DNA of 64,000 bases from Orbilia blumenaviensis (Eukaryota > Ascomycota > Orbiliomycetes > Orbiliales > Orbiliaceae), in the NCBI GenBank assembly GCA_036872755.1, contig JAVHNS010000009.1, forward strand, positions 682,001 to 746,000, given 5' to 3'. A program made the translations under genes and the position numbers. The number at the start of each line of letters is the position of its first letter. Position 1 is the stretch's first letter. The notes under the pieces are model-generated. The model was given only the letters and a program-made list of their open reading frames with translations. It searched no databases and had not been told where the DNA came from. Of the stretch, positions 1 to 13,547 are shown in pieces.

Positions 1-3000
1 CGATCCAGTTAATGCTGTTCAGTTTGCTCAGCTGAGCAGTGCAGAGCAGGCAAAGGGCAAGGGTTCTGTCGTGGAGAGTTCGCCTTGTGGATTAGTCGGA
101 AAATCCGTCCTTGAAGGCGAAGCTTAGCCGGCTTGACCGTTGTTGTTCTTGTTCTTGTTCTTCAATCTTGATATCCAACCTGTCTCTTGTCGGGATGTTG
201 GAGATTTTAGTCGAGTGATATCGTAAAAAACGGATAAAAGAAAGAGAAATCGAAGGAGATGGGTAATGCGGCTTCGGGGTGGAATGATATATTATACCCG
301 AGGGCCTGTGATACAGTAAAAGGGATCCCTTCTCCCTTTGCTCGTTTTTTTGACCGCTAGTGTTTTGGGTGGTGTGTGGGTGCGCTTTCCGGCTGTATAT
401 CAGTCTTGACTGAAGGTCCAAAGGAGGTTGTATCGTCTTTTGGCTCCCTCGCGAACAGGGGATTGGGGGCCCAACGGAAAACGAGGGTGTCCAAGCCTTT
501 CCCTTCTCTCTTTGCTTATTGCACTGGATTAATTTTTAAATTTTATTATTTTTCCCACACCTTGCTTTCCCCAAGCCCCGTTGACGTTGAATGGCAGCTC
601 AAATTGAAGGGCTACACATGTTCTGGCTTCATCTCGGCGGACGAACCCAGGATACCATCAGCCGCGGGAATCATACGAACTGGTTATCGAGAACGAAAAA
701 GAAATAAAAAGGCCGAAATTCAATTCTCGGAACGGGCTTCAGCGAGTCGGTGTGTGACAACATAATAGTTGAACTGTCGTGGGCTCGCCTCCTTCCTCGT
801 CCTTTGTTGTACCCACACTGTAATGTTGGAAATAGCTTTCCTTGCGGACACAAAAACTGTTCGCCTGCTCCTTCCTTCAAAAGTTTCGCTTCTCGTTTAC
901 TTCCCGTGATAGACCAGCAGGTTAGCTAGAGTGGTTTAGGGATTAGAAGTAAGTGACGACTTGTTCTCTTTTTTTTTTTTTTCAACTTCCTCGGAAGTAG
1001 ATGTTGGTATCAATCGGTTCGAGGGAATCAACAAAGCCCGAGCTCAAGCTCGAGCTCCAACGGCGAGCAAAAATTTTTTCTTGCGCACCGGTATATTCGC
1101 GCTTGCAGCCCGCGATCGAGATCGGATTATCACGGAGAGACTCGACATAACCGTAAGCATTTGCGAAAAAACGGGCCAGCGGTTGGTTTCCACTTATTGT
1201 GGTTTTCGTACACCCTGCTCTCGTTTGGAGCCTCCAAGGATATTGTATACGAGGCCCAGCCCAAGGATCCAATCATGTGCCAGCCGTATATACGATGTCC
1301 CGCACCCCCAAAACCCTCGCTCGCAACATCGTCGGTTCATTATTGTCATAGATCACAATCGTGGGGCAGATGTCCTATTAACGTCATCTTTAAGTTTTAA
1401 CGGATTTGGGGGTTCGATCCAATCCATGAGTTGTCGGTTTGTCCCGTAATGGATTTAGACAGCATCAAAAAACCCGTTGACGTGCCCGCGAGGTCCGGGA
1501 TCACGGGGCTGAATCATACCACGTCTGAGATTCGCTAGATCCCTTTGTATCTCTGACCAAAGGGATTTCCTCCCAGATAGTTAGCGCATCCCTCACTGCG
1601 AAAAAGGTAATCAATCCTGCATTGCATTAGAACGCAAACTTCCGCAGCATAGAATGCATACATATTATAGCACACTTCAAAGCTTTAAAAACCCGTCGAG
1701 CCTGCAGAAACACTCTGGCCTGGCGGGCGGGCGGGTTTCGACGAAAACAAAATTTTTTTCCCGTGCATCAGTTTGGCAGGCCGGCCAGCACCGCGGTCTC
1801 GTTCTCTCAGAGAGAAACACTCAGCCCTCTTTTTTCAAATTTCGCTTAAAGCCGCCCCGCTGTTTTTCCTGTTGGTGGAAAGCACGAGGGAACAAGACAC
1901 CGAGATCTTTATTTGTAGTTGATGGGCAAAAGTTGCATGCAAAGGGAGGAGCCCCACGCAACTGAACGGTTTTGGGCTAGGGTGGAGGTCGACGGGGGGG
2001 TCATTACCAGCGCGATGGGTCGCCGCCTATTCCCTCTCATGCATGGTCTCACCAGCCGAACCAACCAGATCGCAGCAGAAAATGCGGTGAAATTTGAGCT
2101 TGGTGGGAATTTTGGACAGCAGGATCCACTTTTTGGCTGGCTCTGCCTGTCTTAGATCGCTCCTACCAGGCTGCATGACTTGGAACCGAGGACCAGTTGA
2201 CGGCTAGACTTGACGAGACCTGCCTTGGTTCAACGTAGCTTGCGGAGTTCTTTGTAATATTTAGGATGCTCGTTCGATCGAGCTCGTCGAAGACGTGGAC
2301 GCAGACGGTGAAATCAGATGACTCTAGACCATCCTAATTGGCGGGTCGTGTGATGGCTATGACGAACGGCATCCCTACATTATACCGTCGACATGCAGGC
2401 TTGAATTGCGAAGTGAAAAGCTACGTACATCGGAGCAAACCAAAAGTCTCCCAGGTGTAACTAAAATGCATGTACGAGGAGAGGTTTAATGTCGATAACG
2501 TTTCAGTGGAGGTCCCAACTAATTTCGCATCTGCACGCTCTGAACAACCTGCCAAACGGCAACCTCGCAGCCAACACATCCCAACATTGGCAGCAAAACG
2601 GCCCCTCTCTCTCGGTATTATGTCAGGCCACGCAAGAACAGCTCCTCAGGACTACACCTCCATGACATTTGGACTAGATTGGAAAGTATACACACAGGGA
2701 GACCACAGTGCGCATTACATTATACGTGATTCAACAACCCGCCTGACAATTCTCAAATAACCAACAGATTAACGTTAAGAATACCGGGTGTCCTTGCAGC
2801 AGTCCAACTCAAGGACAGATTGTACTTACATGTTCCTCCTTGCTTCCCAGACGATAGTAAAAAAAACTTATTTCCACTGCAACCAGGGAGGAAAACGATC
2901 GAGCGTTTCAATTACTCGTCTCCCTTGAAGCAGGAGGGATCAGTCAAGCAAGGCCTGGTCAATACAACGCCTCCTTTTGTATAACGCCCAGGACACCGGG

Positions 3001-5754
3001 GCCTTATTTGACGACATTCGTTCAATTTCTCATTTCGGAGACTTTGCCCGTGCGTTAGCTTGTCCGCTCACGTTCCACTTTCTGCCATGGGGGGGATAGA
3101 GAAACCTGCCCGAGGATGCTTTTAAATTTTCGTCCAAGCAAAAAAAAAGGAAAAAGGAAAAGACCGTTTCGGCCCATGGCCTACCGTTTCTTTCCCTTTT
3201 CCTTACAGCGGCAAGACGCTTTGACGACGGGAAATCAAAATTTCGCAAACACTTCTCAACGTTTGCTTGCACCATGTGAAAATGCGTATGCATGTACGCA
3301 TGTCACCCTAGACATCGCGTTTCGTGAAAATCAAAGCACGCGCACGTTCGTTTTTTTTATGATCCTTCTTCACAGGCCAACGTCTTTTTGTAAATAATTC
3401 CGTGGAGGTTGAGGTTTCAATTCGGATTTCTATTTCGGTCTCCCGGCTTAGCTAGGCTACGAATCGCACGGCAAGCACCGTGTCGGGAGCGCCAGCCATT
3501 CGATCGAGATTTAGCTAGCTAGCCGACTCCACAGATGCAACATTACATTTGCCTCCAATGTCAATCAATTTCACTTAACCTTGACCTTCCTAGGAAACAG
3601 TCGCCGTTGGAATTAAAACACTCCTATCAAATATATATATCACCACATATATGTCAGTCTTACTATCATATCATATCTCAACCGAGTCCCAGCACCATGG
3701 AGCCCGTATCAAGACACCCTCAACCTAACACTTACTTTCGCCCGTTAAACGTCGATCCAATTCTTTGGGTTTTAGTCGAAATGAGGCGCTGAGGAATGGA
3801 AAGCCCATCATCAGCTCATGGGGGGGCCCAGTCGGTCTTCAATTCATGATCCTGGGGGGTGAGGAATATCACAGCTCCTGATGATCACGCCAGAAACGGC
3901 CTTTGCAGCATATGCCAATTTGACAGGCGTTTCGAAGCGAGGTCCAGGACATGGGGCGCAGGCTGGAACCAGCTTCATCAAGGACGCGAATACTTTTTTT
4001 GGTTGGTGATCAAAAAAGAGAGTTTTGGAAGCCTTGAAGCTGGGCGAAAGAGTTAAGCTGGGTCGCGAGACCACAGATAATAATATGCAAGGTGAAATTA
4101 GATATCGGGACTGCACGTACTGGGTCATTCCCGGATATCTTCCTTATAGTAATATCATTTAATAACTATTTAGCTCGCTTGCGGCAGTTTACTACGACAT
4201 GATATTGGTCCGGATGCAAGAATCCGGAAAGCCATACCTTGATGATTATAAGTCTATCGAAGCGAAGTTGACGATATATTAATAGTATGCATAGATACCC
4301 AACATGCATACTGGCTGCTCAACCACAAAGGTAACGTTAACGTTGAGAATGGTCTACATTCGGGATCGACGAAGCGAAGGTATATTTGTCCAGAACTGTA
4401 CTCTTGTAGTATCGATATCTGGTAGTACAGACCGGTCTATTTTTATTTGCAAGCAACGAATCCAGGTATCCATTACCCGAATGACGTCTACGAGACTATA
4501 GTCCTGTTGGGCGGGAGGCCTGCACGTTGAACTGGGGCAAGAAGCACCACTAACAGTCAGAACGCGGCCTTCGGGAATCCGTCACGAATCAAACATCACT
4601 GTAGAATCCAGCCTTACATTTCCAAATTTTTTAGCCCGTCCGGCTAGAGCGGTGTTATTGGGAATACCTTCCCTTGAGTCTCGCCAAGACCGTGAGTTAC
4701 CAAAATAATATATTTAAATTTAAATCCACCATATCCCCAAGTTTATTTGACATCGTATAACGTTTATAACACATTTAACCGTTACAAGCCAAGCAAGAAT
4801 GCGTCTTTTTTCTGTTGCCAAGAAGCAGACCGTTTATGTTTTTCCGAACCGAAAACTCCCCGCTACCCGATCCGAGGGATGCCGAATTTCCATTGATTCG
4901 GTAGCCGAATAGGGTCTGGGGGAAGCCCGAGCGCGCTTCAGTAGCCGAACGCGAAAGATTCTCGGGATCACATTTTTCGTGCATTGTTTAAAGATGTTTC
5001 TTTTTTCTGAGCTCTTTTTCTCTATTCTCCCGATGCTGGAGGTCTAGACCGCTCGATGCTTTGAAGAGATTTCCGCGGGGTTATAGTAAACACGTGATTA
5101 TCGTATCTACGTTTATTGCTTCTTTTGAAGGGCATAGCTTTCGACGATTGAGATGAAAGGTTTTTTGTTTCAACATTCACAGGAGGCACATACATGCAAA
5201 TGTAGTCGCGAAGTACAGAGACAATGAACTCGCAAGCCGCGCTACAGTGCAGTGGTGTTAGGTAAATTCCTTCTATACTTCGAAAGTACATACCAGAAAG
5301 GTTATCGACTATCGAATAAGGCGACACCAGGGGTCATAATCAAGATACAGAGATCTAAAGAATGTACCGGCCTCGAATTCCGATCGCCCCTGGTTTCAGA
5401 TCTTAAGAGTCTATTAAAAACTGTTTCAGAAGCTCATGAATTTGTGGGGTTGCAAGAAAAGTCTGGAATTTGGTTTTGGCGTTACCCTCACATCTCGGTT
5501 TTCCTGGAACATGGGGTGATAAAATGCAACATTGCAACGCAAGGGACTGGTCTCGTGGTCTATCCGGTTCCTAGACAGTTGCCGCCACCCGGGCTCGCCG
5601 TGTGAGCTCAAAGTGGAAATAGACCCGCCGATTCATTCTGGAAATCTCACCATTGGCATATTATAGATGGAACAATTCTGACAATATAGATCTACGTGAT
5701 ATCTCCCGGCTGCACATGCATGAACCGAATGTCCCCCACCGAATCGTGCCGAAA

Positions 5755-5774
5755 CTACCTACTTAAGTAGGTAG
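5755..5774. repeat. 20-bp perfect palindrome
   Basis: Each 10-base half, beginning CTACCTACTT, is the exact reverse complement of the other, with no spacer; the centre is TTAA. It lies in the gene-poor AT-rich stretch far from any recognised gene. It could be a binding site for a dimeric protein or a chance short inverted repeat. Confidence 0.9.
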
Positions 5775-8700
5775 CTATACTATGACCTCATATTATTTTT
5801 GATGACTAAGGCCTCCGGTTTTGTGTACCATGAGAGGCGCCTAATAATGAATATTACGGTGATATATATGTATCTTTTGAAACCGGTAAGTTGGTTCTGT
5901 GATGTAGATGTTGGCCCCTCGCCCGTTAGCCGGTTGGGTCTATTGGGGTGACGTCGCCTCGGGCAACCGGTATTCAATTCAAATTAGGTGTAACGTAACA
6001 CCTGCTTATGATTTTTGCACTCAGAGAGCTTAGGATATTCCAACTACCGACAATTCTTCTCTCTTGCCATAACAAGATATGTATGCATATATGCGCATAA
6101 CGATTTAGTTCGATGTCAGCGGTTTGTGTAGGCTTCCACGTTGTAAGACAATAGTCTATCGTAGATGCATGTGTAATATCAGCGAGCCCTCCAACGATCC
6201 GGTCTCGGGACTAACGTAATATTTCCAACCAAACTCGTTTTTACACCCAGGCTAGAATGTCGGAGACAATAGTGAAACCAATACGTTGTAATTGGAATAA
6301 TGAATCAAATATCCTGCGACTTGTATATCGGATCTTATGATCAATTTTATACAAATGGGCTTGATTCCGTCTAGGGTAAGTTAGAAATACCCTGCAAGTT
6401 CAAGAAGTTTGCACGCTGATGACCAATGAATGAACATATACTAGTAGTCGATAACAATAGAATAGTTACCACGCATTTACTACTGATGAACGAGACAAAA
6501 GGAAATAGTTGGATTACTCTCACATTATCTCCTTTGATATCAACATTGCGGGTTAAGATCTTTGTATTTTAAAGGTGGTTTGAATCGCGAGGATTGGCTT
6601 ATGTGTTTCTTTATTGAAACTCTTGACCTGTAAATAGATATCTGTTGTCCATCGATGATAGTTATGTTTATGATAATTTTGTTACAAGGTTAGCCACTCC
6701 GCTGCAACTAAAAGTCTCAACAAAGCCAACATATATATACATCTGACATAGTTGTGTGGACCCGAATACTAGGGTACCTATATGCTATATCAATATGCAA
6801 ATAGTATACTAATACCATTTTTTGATATTACCTTTGTCTCATAGCTAGAACCCGAGTCTGTAGAAAAATTAGTTCCGAGCTTATAGCACAAACGCTGTCA
6901 TTTCCGGGTACTAATCACGTCCAAATTTATCAAAAATATGTTTTCAATGTTAGTGAGATGAACAACAGGAAAATATGTAGCATGGGGGGTTTTAAAAATA
7001 GTATCGGGTTTCAACAAATTGGAACCTGTTTGGGTCGTATTAGATGCCTTTATTCTTTTGGGGGATATTGGACGTATCAGTATATTTAAATCTATTGCAT
7101 AATCTTGATGATATGAAGAATCAATCTGGGATACATATAATGTTAGAAAAATGGGGTTTTAAAGACTGTTCTAATCCAATTTAGTAATGTTATTGCAGTC
7201 ATATAGTCATACTACCATACTAATATCACATTTTCGACGACAATACCGTGGTTCAGATCATGATACCGCATCAATACTGTATTAATCCTTAGTGCATTTT
7301 TGGTACAATAAGTAATTATCGGATGTCTGAGGACTGGTAGTCGTGAGACACAGACCTGGTCACGGAGCAGCGAGCGGGCTAAGGATGGGGATCGAAGGGA
7401 GCTAGTTGCTGACATTCAAATACAACTAGGTATCGATGTAAGAATTGCAATGGCTCGCCGTCGAGATTAGAGATGTGGAAGCAGCGGAAGCTGACGCAAG
7501 TTGAGGGGATATCGTCCTGTCCTGCTTTGCAATTGAATTACGGAGTTGAGGCCGTTGCACTTGGGATGGTGTTCGGATCTGGGTGGTTGTATACATAGAT
7601 GTGGACAGAGGATCGCGGGGTTTAAGCTGCGCATGCCTGGCGAGGTGCAGTCTATTGATATATTTTCGCCTTTGATGTCATGACCGTTTCTTAGTTGGCG
7701 TAATAGGTGAATTTTTTATTTCCTCTCCTTGGAAATGAAACAAATAGTTCATAGCTGGTAGAGCTGGCTAAAGGTATGTACACAACTGATCCATTTCTGT
7801 ATAAAAGTATACGGGTGTTTCATGTTGGAAAAATACAGTTGCAGGGCTCGGGGGTGGCACCTGGGAAGCAACTGTTTACGAGGTGGAGGGGTAGCCCGTT
7901 TTACGGGATTGCCACGGTAGCTGGTAGCTCGTGTCTCGTAGCTAAGCTACAGAGAACCGACCATGCTGGGGTGCCAACTTATTACATGCCTCCAGGCACA
8001 TATAACTGTTGCAGCGCTGGGCGGAGAGGCCCTAAGGAATTCAGATGTTACACATAACTAGATGTTGGGCTTTGACTGAGCCCCCCACATGCCACTGTCC
8101 GCTGCGGGGTTGAAATCGTCCAGAGGCTGATAGTGCAGGTGCATGTTCGTATGCAATTTTGATTAGATTTTATAATTTACTATTCTTTATGATACCTTGT
8201 GATATATTCGAGTATTGGTGTGAGATGGAATTGGGTGTTAACGTCCACACGACTCTAGAGGGAAGTGCATACTGCAGCCGCCTAACTGAGGAGAACTCTG
8301 GTCCGGATCCACGAGACAGATCAGAGCAACCCGTTAATGTCCGGCTGATCACTCTCAAGCATAAGCTTATATGCTACCAAGAGCTTATATACATCGGGGC
8401 TAGTCAACGCCTTGAAAAGGCCAGTTTGTAAACCACCTGATATAATCTTCAAATTTACTGTGAGATTTTGCATGTTTTCTGGATGAGACCTTGAAGCTAG
8501 AACTATTGCGCATGTATTTAGCCGTTCAATTGCGGTGTTGCTGTATTTTAATTAGGGCGAATTCGGACAAATTTGTTGTTGATAGTATCGGATTGTATAC
8601 AAAATTCTGCTTCGTGTTTGAATTAATTCGAACGCTCAGAGGCCATCGGTCACATGTAAAATACATTTGCCTCCAACTACAGGCAGGCATTACGACGGCA

Positions 8701-9961
8701 CGTGAGCGGGCGCTGTTTGCTGCATGGTTTTTGGCTCCTTGGCTTCGAGCTGTCATTCCCGACGGAGCTCTGGGCGGGGACCCTTCGCGCCATTTGGAGT
8801 CCGTGAACATGAAATCGACAGATTCAATTGCGTATCAGATTTGTTCCGCTTTGGATCGACTACTGAAGGGGATACGATTAAGTTTTTCTTTTCTTTTTCT
8901 TCTTCTTCTTTTCTTGCCTTGACTGATCTTGTATTTAGACTGAATGAATGAATGGATGAAGATTAATATTTGCAGGACATTTAAGTGCCTCAAAGCCGGC
9001 TTGGGGGACTAACGAACTGACGCCTGGTCTGGGTCATCCGCCCATGTCGGAAATGGTGCCGTCGACGAGCTCGCGAATCGAGGTGTGTCCGTCGGTCGGA
9101 GAAAAAGAGAGCTAGCTACTACTAAGCATCTAGGTAGATATGGACCAAGTTGCTAGCGCTGGTGTCACCAAACGGAGTCAAGTATACTGTGCTTGCTTTA
9201 CTAGCATTAACAGTGTGGGAACCAAAAACGTGTCTGTCCGCGTCTTTTTTTTTTTTTTTTTATTCATTCTGAGAATTGGGTATGATTAAGAGAGAGAGAA
9301 GCCTATGCATTGATAGTAGTATATAAAAAAGGTCTTTTGGTTGTGAAGGAAACCTGTTGCGGTGCAGTGCAGCAGCAGTGTCATGCCGTGACACAGTTAG
9401 AAGCCCGTAACAGTTGACAACCAATATTGAATTGACCAATTGCTTCAAAGCCCAAAGCCCACGATTAGAAGTCAAAGTCCAGATTGCCTTCTGCCTTCTC
9501 CACCATCTTCCCGTGATTTCTGCCAGCAAGATCCACCGCACCGACAAGCTTGCAAGGCCCTGCTCAGAGTCAAGTCAAGTCCAGTCAAGGACACGAGGAC
9601 CTCCCCTGGTCCCACCCAGCGAGGGAGCGAGACTTTTTTTTTTCTCGCACAAACGGCCAGCGGGTGGAAACCGCTAGACGAAAAATAACACGGCTTGCCT
9701 GCCTGACTCAATCTGTTCTGACAGGATAGGACGGGTCCCAGGGAATTGATTGATTGATCGATTAGTACGTTCGAGCGAGAACTTCTCCCTTCAAAAGTCG
9801 ATAGAGCACTTACTTGCATGCTAGTACATACGTGCTTATGCACTTGCTATGCTGGTGGTTTAGTTTTAGTTATCTCTGGTTATTTGTTTATATCCGTCTC
9901 TTCGACTCCCATCGAGTTTCGTTCGTTCGAATTCACGAGGAAGAAACAGGTACAGGAAACG

Positions 9962-9988
9962 AAAAAAAAAAAAAAAAAAAAAAAAAAA
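9962..9988 (+). repeat. poly-A tract (27 nt)
   Basis: An uninterrupted run of 27 A residues lies about 165 bp upstream of the Whi5-like start codon. Long dA:dT tracts in fungal promoters commonly exclude nucleosomes; that role is inferred here. Confidence 0.85.
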
Positions 9989-10151
9989 GGGAAGCGCCGC
10001 CTGTGGTCTGGTTTCCCGAGTGGTAAATTCGGAAACCTTCAACGACCACTCTATTTTTTTTTAATTTATCTGCCTAGGACAGAGCGAAAAGCAAAAGCAA
10101 CACCAGAAAAACCGACGGTGTCGATAGTATCGTCCGAGTAAACAAAAGAAA

Positions 10152-12204
10152 ATGGAGGCGAAGTCCGCTCCGCCAGCTGCGGATAAACACGAAGAGCCTA
10201 CCGTGGCCGTCATGGAGACATCTTCTTCGACTCCCATCGAGCTGTTGGCGGAGGCAACTCAACTCGCTCGCGAGGCACTGGCACATCACGCCAAAACCCA
10301 GGCGCTTCACGCGTCAAACCCCAACGACCCTGCACCAGACTCCTCCAGCTCGGTGCCGCCCGCCCGGGAAAATGAGGCTGCTGGAGTTCCTACAGACGTC
10401 GGTGGATATGATGCTGAGAAGCGGTTGTTGAGTGGTACTGCTGCTGCTGGTGAGAGTCCTGGTGCTAGTGTCGGTGCCAGTACCGTTGCAGTGACTGGTA
10501 CTAAGGCAGTGGCCCCGCCATTGATCATTCCCACTGTTGGTACTGGCTCTGGATCTGTCTCTGGCAATGGCACGCATGACGATGCTGCTACTACGCAGAG
10601 GGACACCTTGGTTACCACCACCCCACCCAGCGAGAGGAAGACTCCACCGCCCGATGAAATGGTCATCTCGCCGGTCGTGGCTACGCCGCACCCTAATATT
10701 GGGAGCAAGCGAACTGCTTCTGGTGCTATCAAGGCCCCGAGCACTTCGCTCCCTGCCACTCCATACCAACCTGCTACTTCATCCCCTCGAAACGGTCGAG
10801 AGCGGATAGGCGAGGTATTATCCCATTTCGAAAGGCCATACCATACTCTGGATTTTGCTGGCGTTCCAGTGAACCTGTCCATCTGGTGTATATGCTAACC
10901 GGGTGTTACCCTATTTTCTTAAATAGCTATCAACCCAGCTCCGTTCGAGGCTGTCGTATGCGATGATCAAGATGCAGAACGGTCTTCAAGGGCAGAGTTT
11001 CGATCAAGTGGAGAACTATATTGTCGAGAAACGGCAGAACAGGCTCTCGCAGTCACCCTCCATAACTGCTTCAAACACGCCCTTGATCCCGCCAGCAACG
11101 ATCGGGCATACCCAGACTGTTGCTACAAGCCAACCTCTAAAACGTCAGACCTCGGTAGACAGCTACTCGGGTGGTTTGGGCATCTCGTTGATACCCTCTC
11201 CGGCCCCAGCGAGCCCCCGGACCCCTCATACCCGTGTAGGCCGCCATTCCCGCACTACGAGCGACCCGTCTGCAATGTTCCTGGGCCCTGCTGCGAATAT
11301 AAATTCACAACAGGACCCCAACTACTGGGTGAAGCCCCCTCCTTCTCCGCTACCCTCAAACGTACGAGGGAGTGGACAGGGTCCAAGCCAAGCAGTAGAC
11401 TCCTTTGCTGCCAGGTTCCAAATGTCCCCTGGTCGCCATTTGGCGCCGGCAGCTCCAATCCGTCACCATGGTCGGTCGCCTAGTGGGTCCCACACCTTAC
11501 CAACTCGTCGAGGGAGGCTCCCGCCACCCTCCCTGCCGAAGACCTTCAGCAATATGAGCTCTGTGTCAAACATATCCTCCGCACCGACTGATATCATCAG
11601 CCTGGCTGAAGAGCCACTATCCTCTTCCCAGCCAGCGGCTGTTCGTCCTTGCACACCCGTTAGGACGAATACCCTGACAATGGAGCAGGATGCCGTGGAG
11701 TCTCTGATGTTCCTGTCATCACCAGGACATTCTCAGCACAGAGGGTCGAGGCCGGCATCGAGATCAGCGGTTTCAACGCATCAACCGCAGTTCCAAAGCC
11801 AGTTGATACAGCAGATCTGGAACGGAGGTCCTACCGACCAGGAAGGTGATTCTTTCATGGAAACGGCAGCCAGCACAACCGTTGACGACGAGGAGGTTAG
11901 GCTGGTAGAGGAGGACGACGAGCTGGATAGGGAACTAGATCGGCAGCGGAAGAACCAGGAGTATGGCGAACCAGACATAGACCACGAGCTTAGGAGGGAG
12001 GCCAATGGTTTGAATTCCTCCGTTAGGACACCTCAGCAAGGAAGAGGCGACCACACCGCGAGGGTTAAGAGGGTTAAAACGATGGAGGAGATGCTGAGTG
12101 CAGCGGAGAGGGCAGATGCAGCGGCACATTGGCAGTATAAATCGAGTACTGCTGATACACCGGCAGCGGCACCGGTGGCACCGAGTCCCATGCTTAGTGG
12201 TTAA
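10152..12204 (+). CDS. Whi5/Nrm1-like G1/S transcriptional repressor
   Basis: Two exons: 10152-10868 and 10927-12204, joined in phase 0, giving about 664 aa. The start ATG has an A-rich context. Exon 2 opens with the motif STQLRSRLSYAMIKMQNG (about residues 241-258). It resembles the Whi5/Nrm1 (GTB) box, which in known members contacts SBF/MBF transcription factors to repress G1/S genes. The rest is low-complexity and rich in Ser/Thr-Pro sites (for example SPAPASPRTPHT), as expected for a CDK-regulated repressor. An acidic stretch with DDEE and EEDDELDRELD lies near residues 557-580. The intron has a CTAAC branch site at about 10894 and acceptor TAG at 10926. The donor is uncertain: GTGAAC at 10869 gives a 58-bp intron, while GTATTA at 10815 is also in frame and would remove 18 residues. 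The nuclear role is inferred from the motif alone. Confidence 0.72.
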
Positions 12205-12536
12205 TTAAGTAATTACATCAGAGTATCTGATTCCATTTTGGTAAGCAAGCAAGCAAGTAAGCACGCGGGGATGCGAGTAGTTAGATATACCCCCCTCATC
12301 CCATCCCATCTTATCCAATCCCATCTTTTTCGATATTTGTAAGTATATTATTTTTTCCTTTTTGATTTGGCAATCTCTTTTCCTCTTTATTCTTTACTCT
12401 TTTACTTTATACCCAGGTTACGAATTCCTTTGCTTATAAGCTTGCGTGTGTTCTTTGATACCGACATGGATGATTTTTTCAGTGCTATTTTGGAAATGTC
12501 CTGGAGTATAACTCAGCTGCATGCCTTTTTGGGAAA

Positions 12537-12557
12537 GAGAGAGAGAGAGAGAGAGAG
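12537..12557 (+). repeat. (GA)n microsatellite
   Basis: Ten and a half uninterrupted GA units in the 3' flank of the Whi5-like gene. Confidence 0.9.
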
Positions 12558-13013
12558 TCTGTATTTTTTTGTATTTTTTGAGGGCCAGAGCTATATGCAT
12601 ATGGCCGTTTAACTTTCGACAGCCACATACAGTATTGGTGGATGTGAATCCAATGGAATGATGAACACATGCCTATCATCTAATTAGTTCGGGGAAGATA
12701 CAATTATTCTAGATGGGAGTTAGAGAGCGAGGTTCGATTTAAAGACAGCCTTTTCATTCCTCTATCTATATCTTGGTCAAGTACCAATAGGCTCAGTCTA
12801 GTCTCGTCAGTCGTAGTTGCTCTGTGGACCAACGAGACCACTCTATGGCGCTGTGAAGGGATGTGTTTAGTCTCGTAGATGTGTTGGGGTGTTGAGGTGT
12901 GGACCTCTCGATGTGTTGGGGTGATTGTTTGTTCCCACAAAATTACCTCTTTAGGCTGTATTTACGCTATTGTCCCACCTCCCTTCCACCATCCCACATC
13001 AACCTTCTCCCTC

Positions 13014-13112
13014 CATCACCATCATCATCATCATCACTGCTCTTGTCATCCGTCATCGCCATCATCACCATCATAATCCTCATCCCTCACCATCATCATC
13101 GCTCTTGTCATC
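13014..13112 (+). repeat. CAT-triplet repeat with imperfect duplication
   Basis: Two copies of a module made of CACCATCATCATC followed by GCTCTTGTCATC are present, at about 13016-13050 and 13088-13112, separated by more CATCAC units. The block lies about 0.45 kb upstream of the next start codon and may be transcribed leader. Confidence 0.8.
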
Positions 13113-13547
13113 AATCTGCCCTATCTACTATCCTTCAATCAAAGGGTAGCTTTCCCTTACATGATCTACCTGCGAGCCATCAACTGCAATACAGGTAGAT
13201 TTTGATATCAATCCTTAGCCTCGAAAAACATTCCCTTGTTGCACACACACACTAGCGGGTGCATTGCATCGATTGACTGCTTGTTGTTCCGGGTTTTGTA
13301 GCACTAACATCTCCACTACCCGAATTGGAACCATCAGCCCCATCCTTTTTTCCCTTCCAGCCCAAACCAAACCCTGCTTCCCCCCTGTCAAAGCTCACGA
13401 GCTTTCCTCGACACGATCCGGCTAGCTGCATTTAACAAGCTGTCGTTAGCCTTCACTTGTCACTGCTGGCTGTTGCCATCGTCATCATCCTGTATCCCCC
13501 CCTACCTCTCACTTGCACCATCGATATCTTGCACTTCCCTAGGAGCA

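Larger units (their letters stand above)
1..10151. other. gene-poor intergenic region
   Basis: No coding region can be supported over these 10 kb. The open frames are short (the longest is about 160 codons, at 961-1449), overlap on both strands, and show no recognisable domain or plausible splicing into a longer product. The part around 6000-7250 is visibly AT-rich. Seen here: a 14-bp perfect palindrome at 25-38, AGCTAGCT at 3513-3520 and 9110-9117, a 20-bp palindrome at 5755-5774, a T-run near 9246-9262 and an A-run at 9962-9988. The last few hundred bases before 10152 are probably the promoter and leader of the Whi5-like gene. A noncoding RNA or a heavily decayed element cannot be excluded by eye. 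Confidence 0.6.
12205..13547. other. intergenic region, 3' UTR and leader of next gene
   Basis: No gene is seen. It contains a (GA)n run at 12537-12557 in the probable 3' flank of the Whi5-like gene and CAT-triplet repeats at 13014-13112. From about 13300 it is a C/T-rich leader before the next gene. An in-frame upstream ATG at 13473 would add 25 residues to that gene's product. Confidence 0.6.

Noticed and set aside
961..1449. 162-codon open frame in the left intergenic region
   Set aside because: No recognisable domain, no splice partners and a competing minus-strand frame. It is probably chance.
10307..10882. 191-codon open frame on the minus strand
   Set aside because: It overlaps the first exon of the Whi5-like gene. 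Its Pro/Ala/Gly-rich translation mirrors the low-complexity sense strand.
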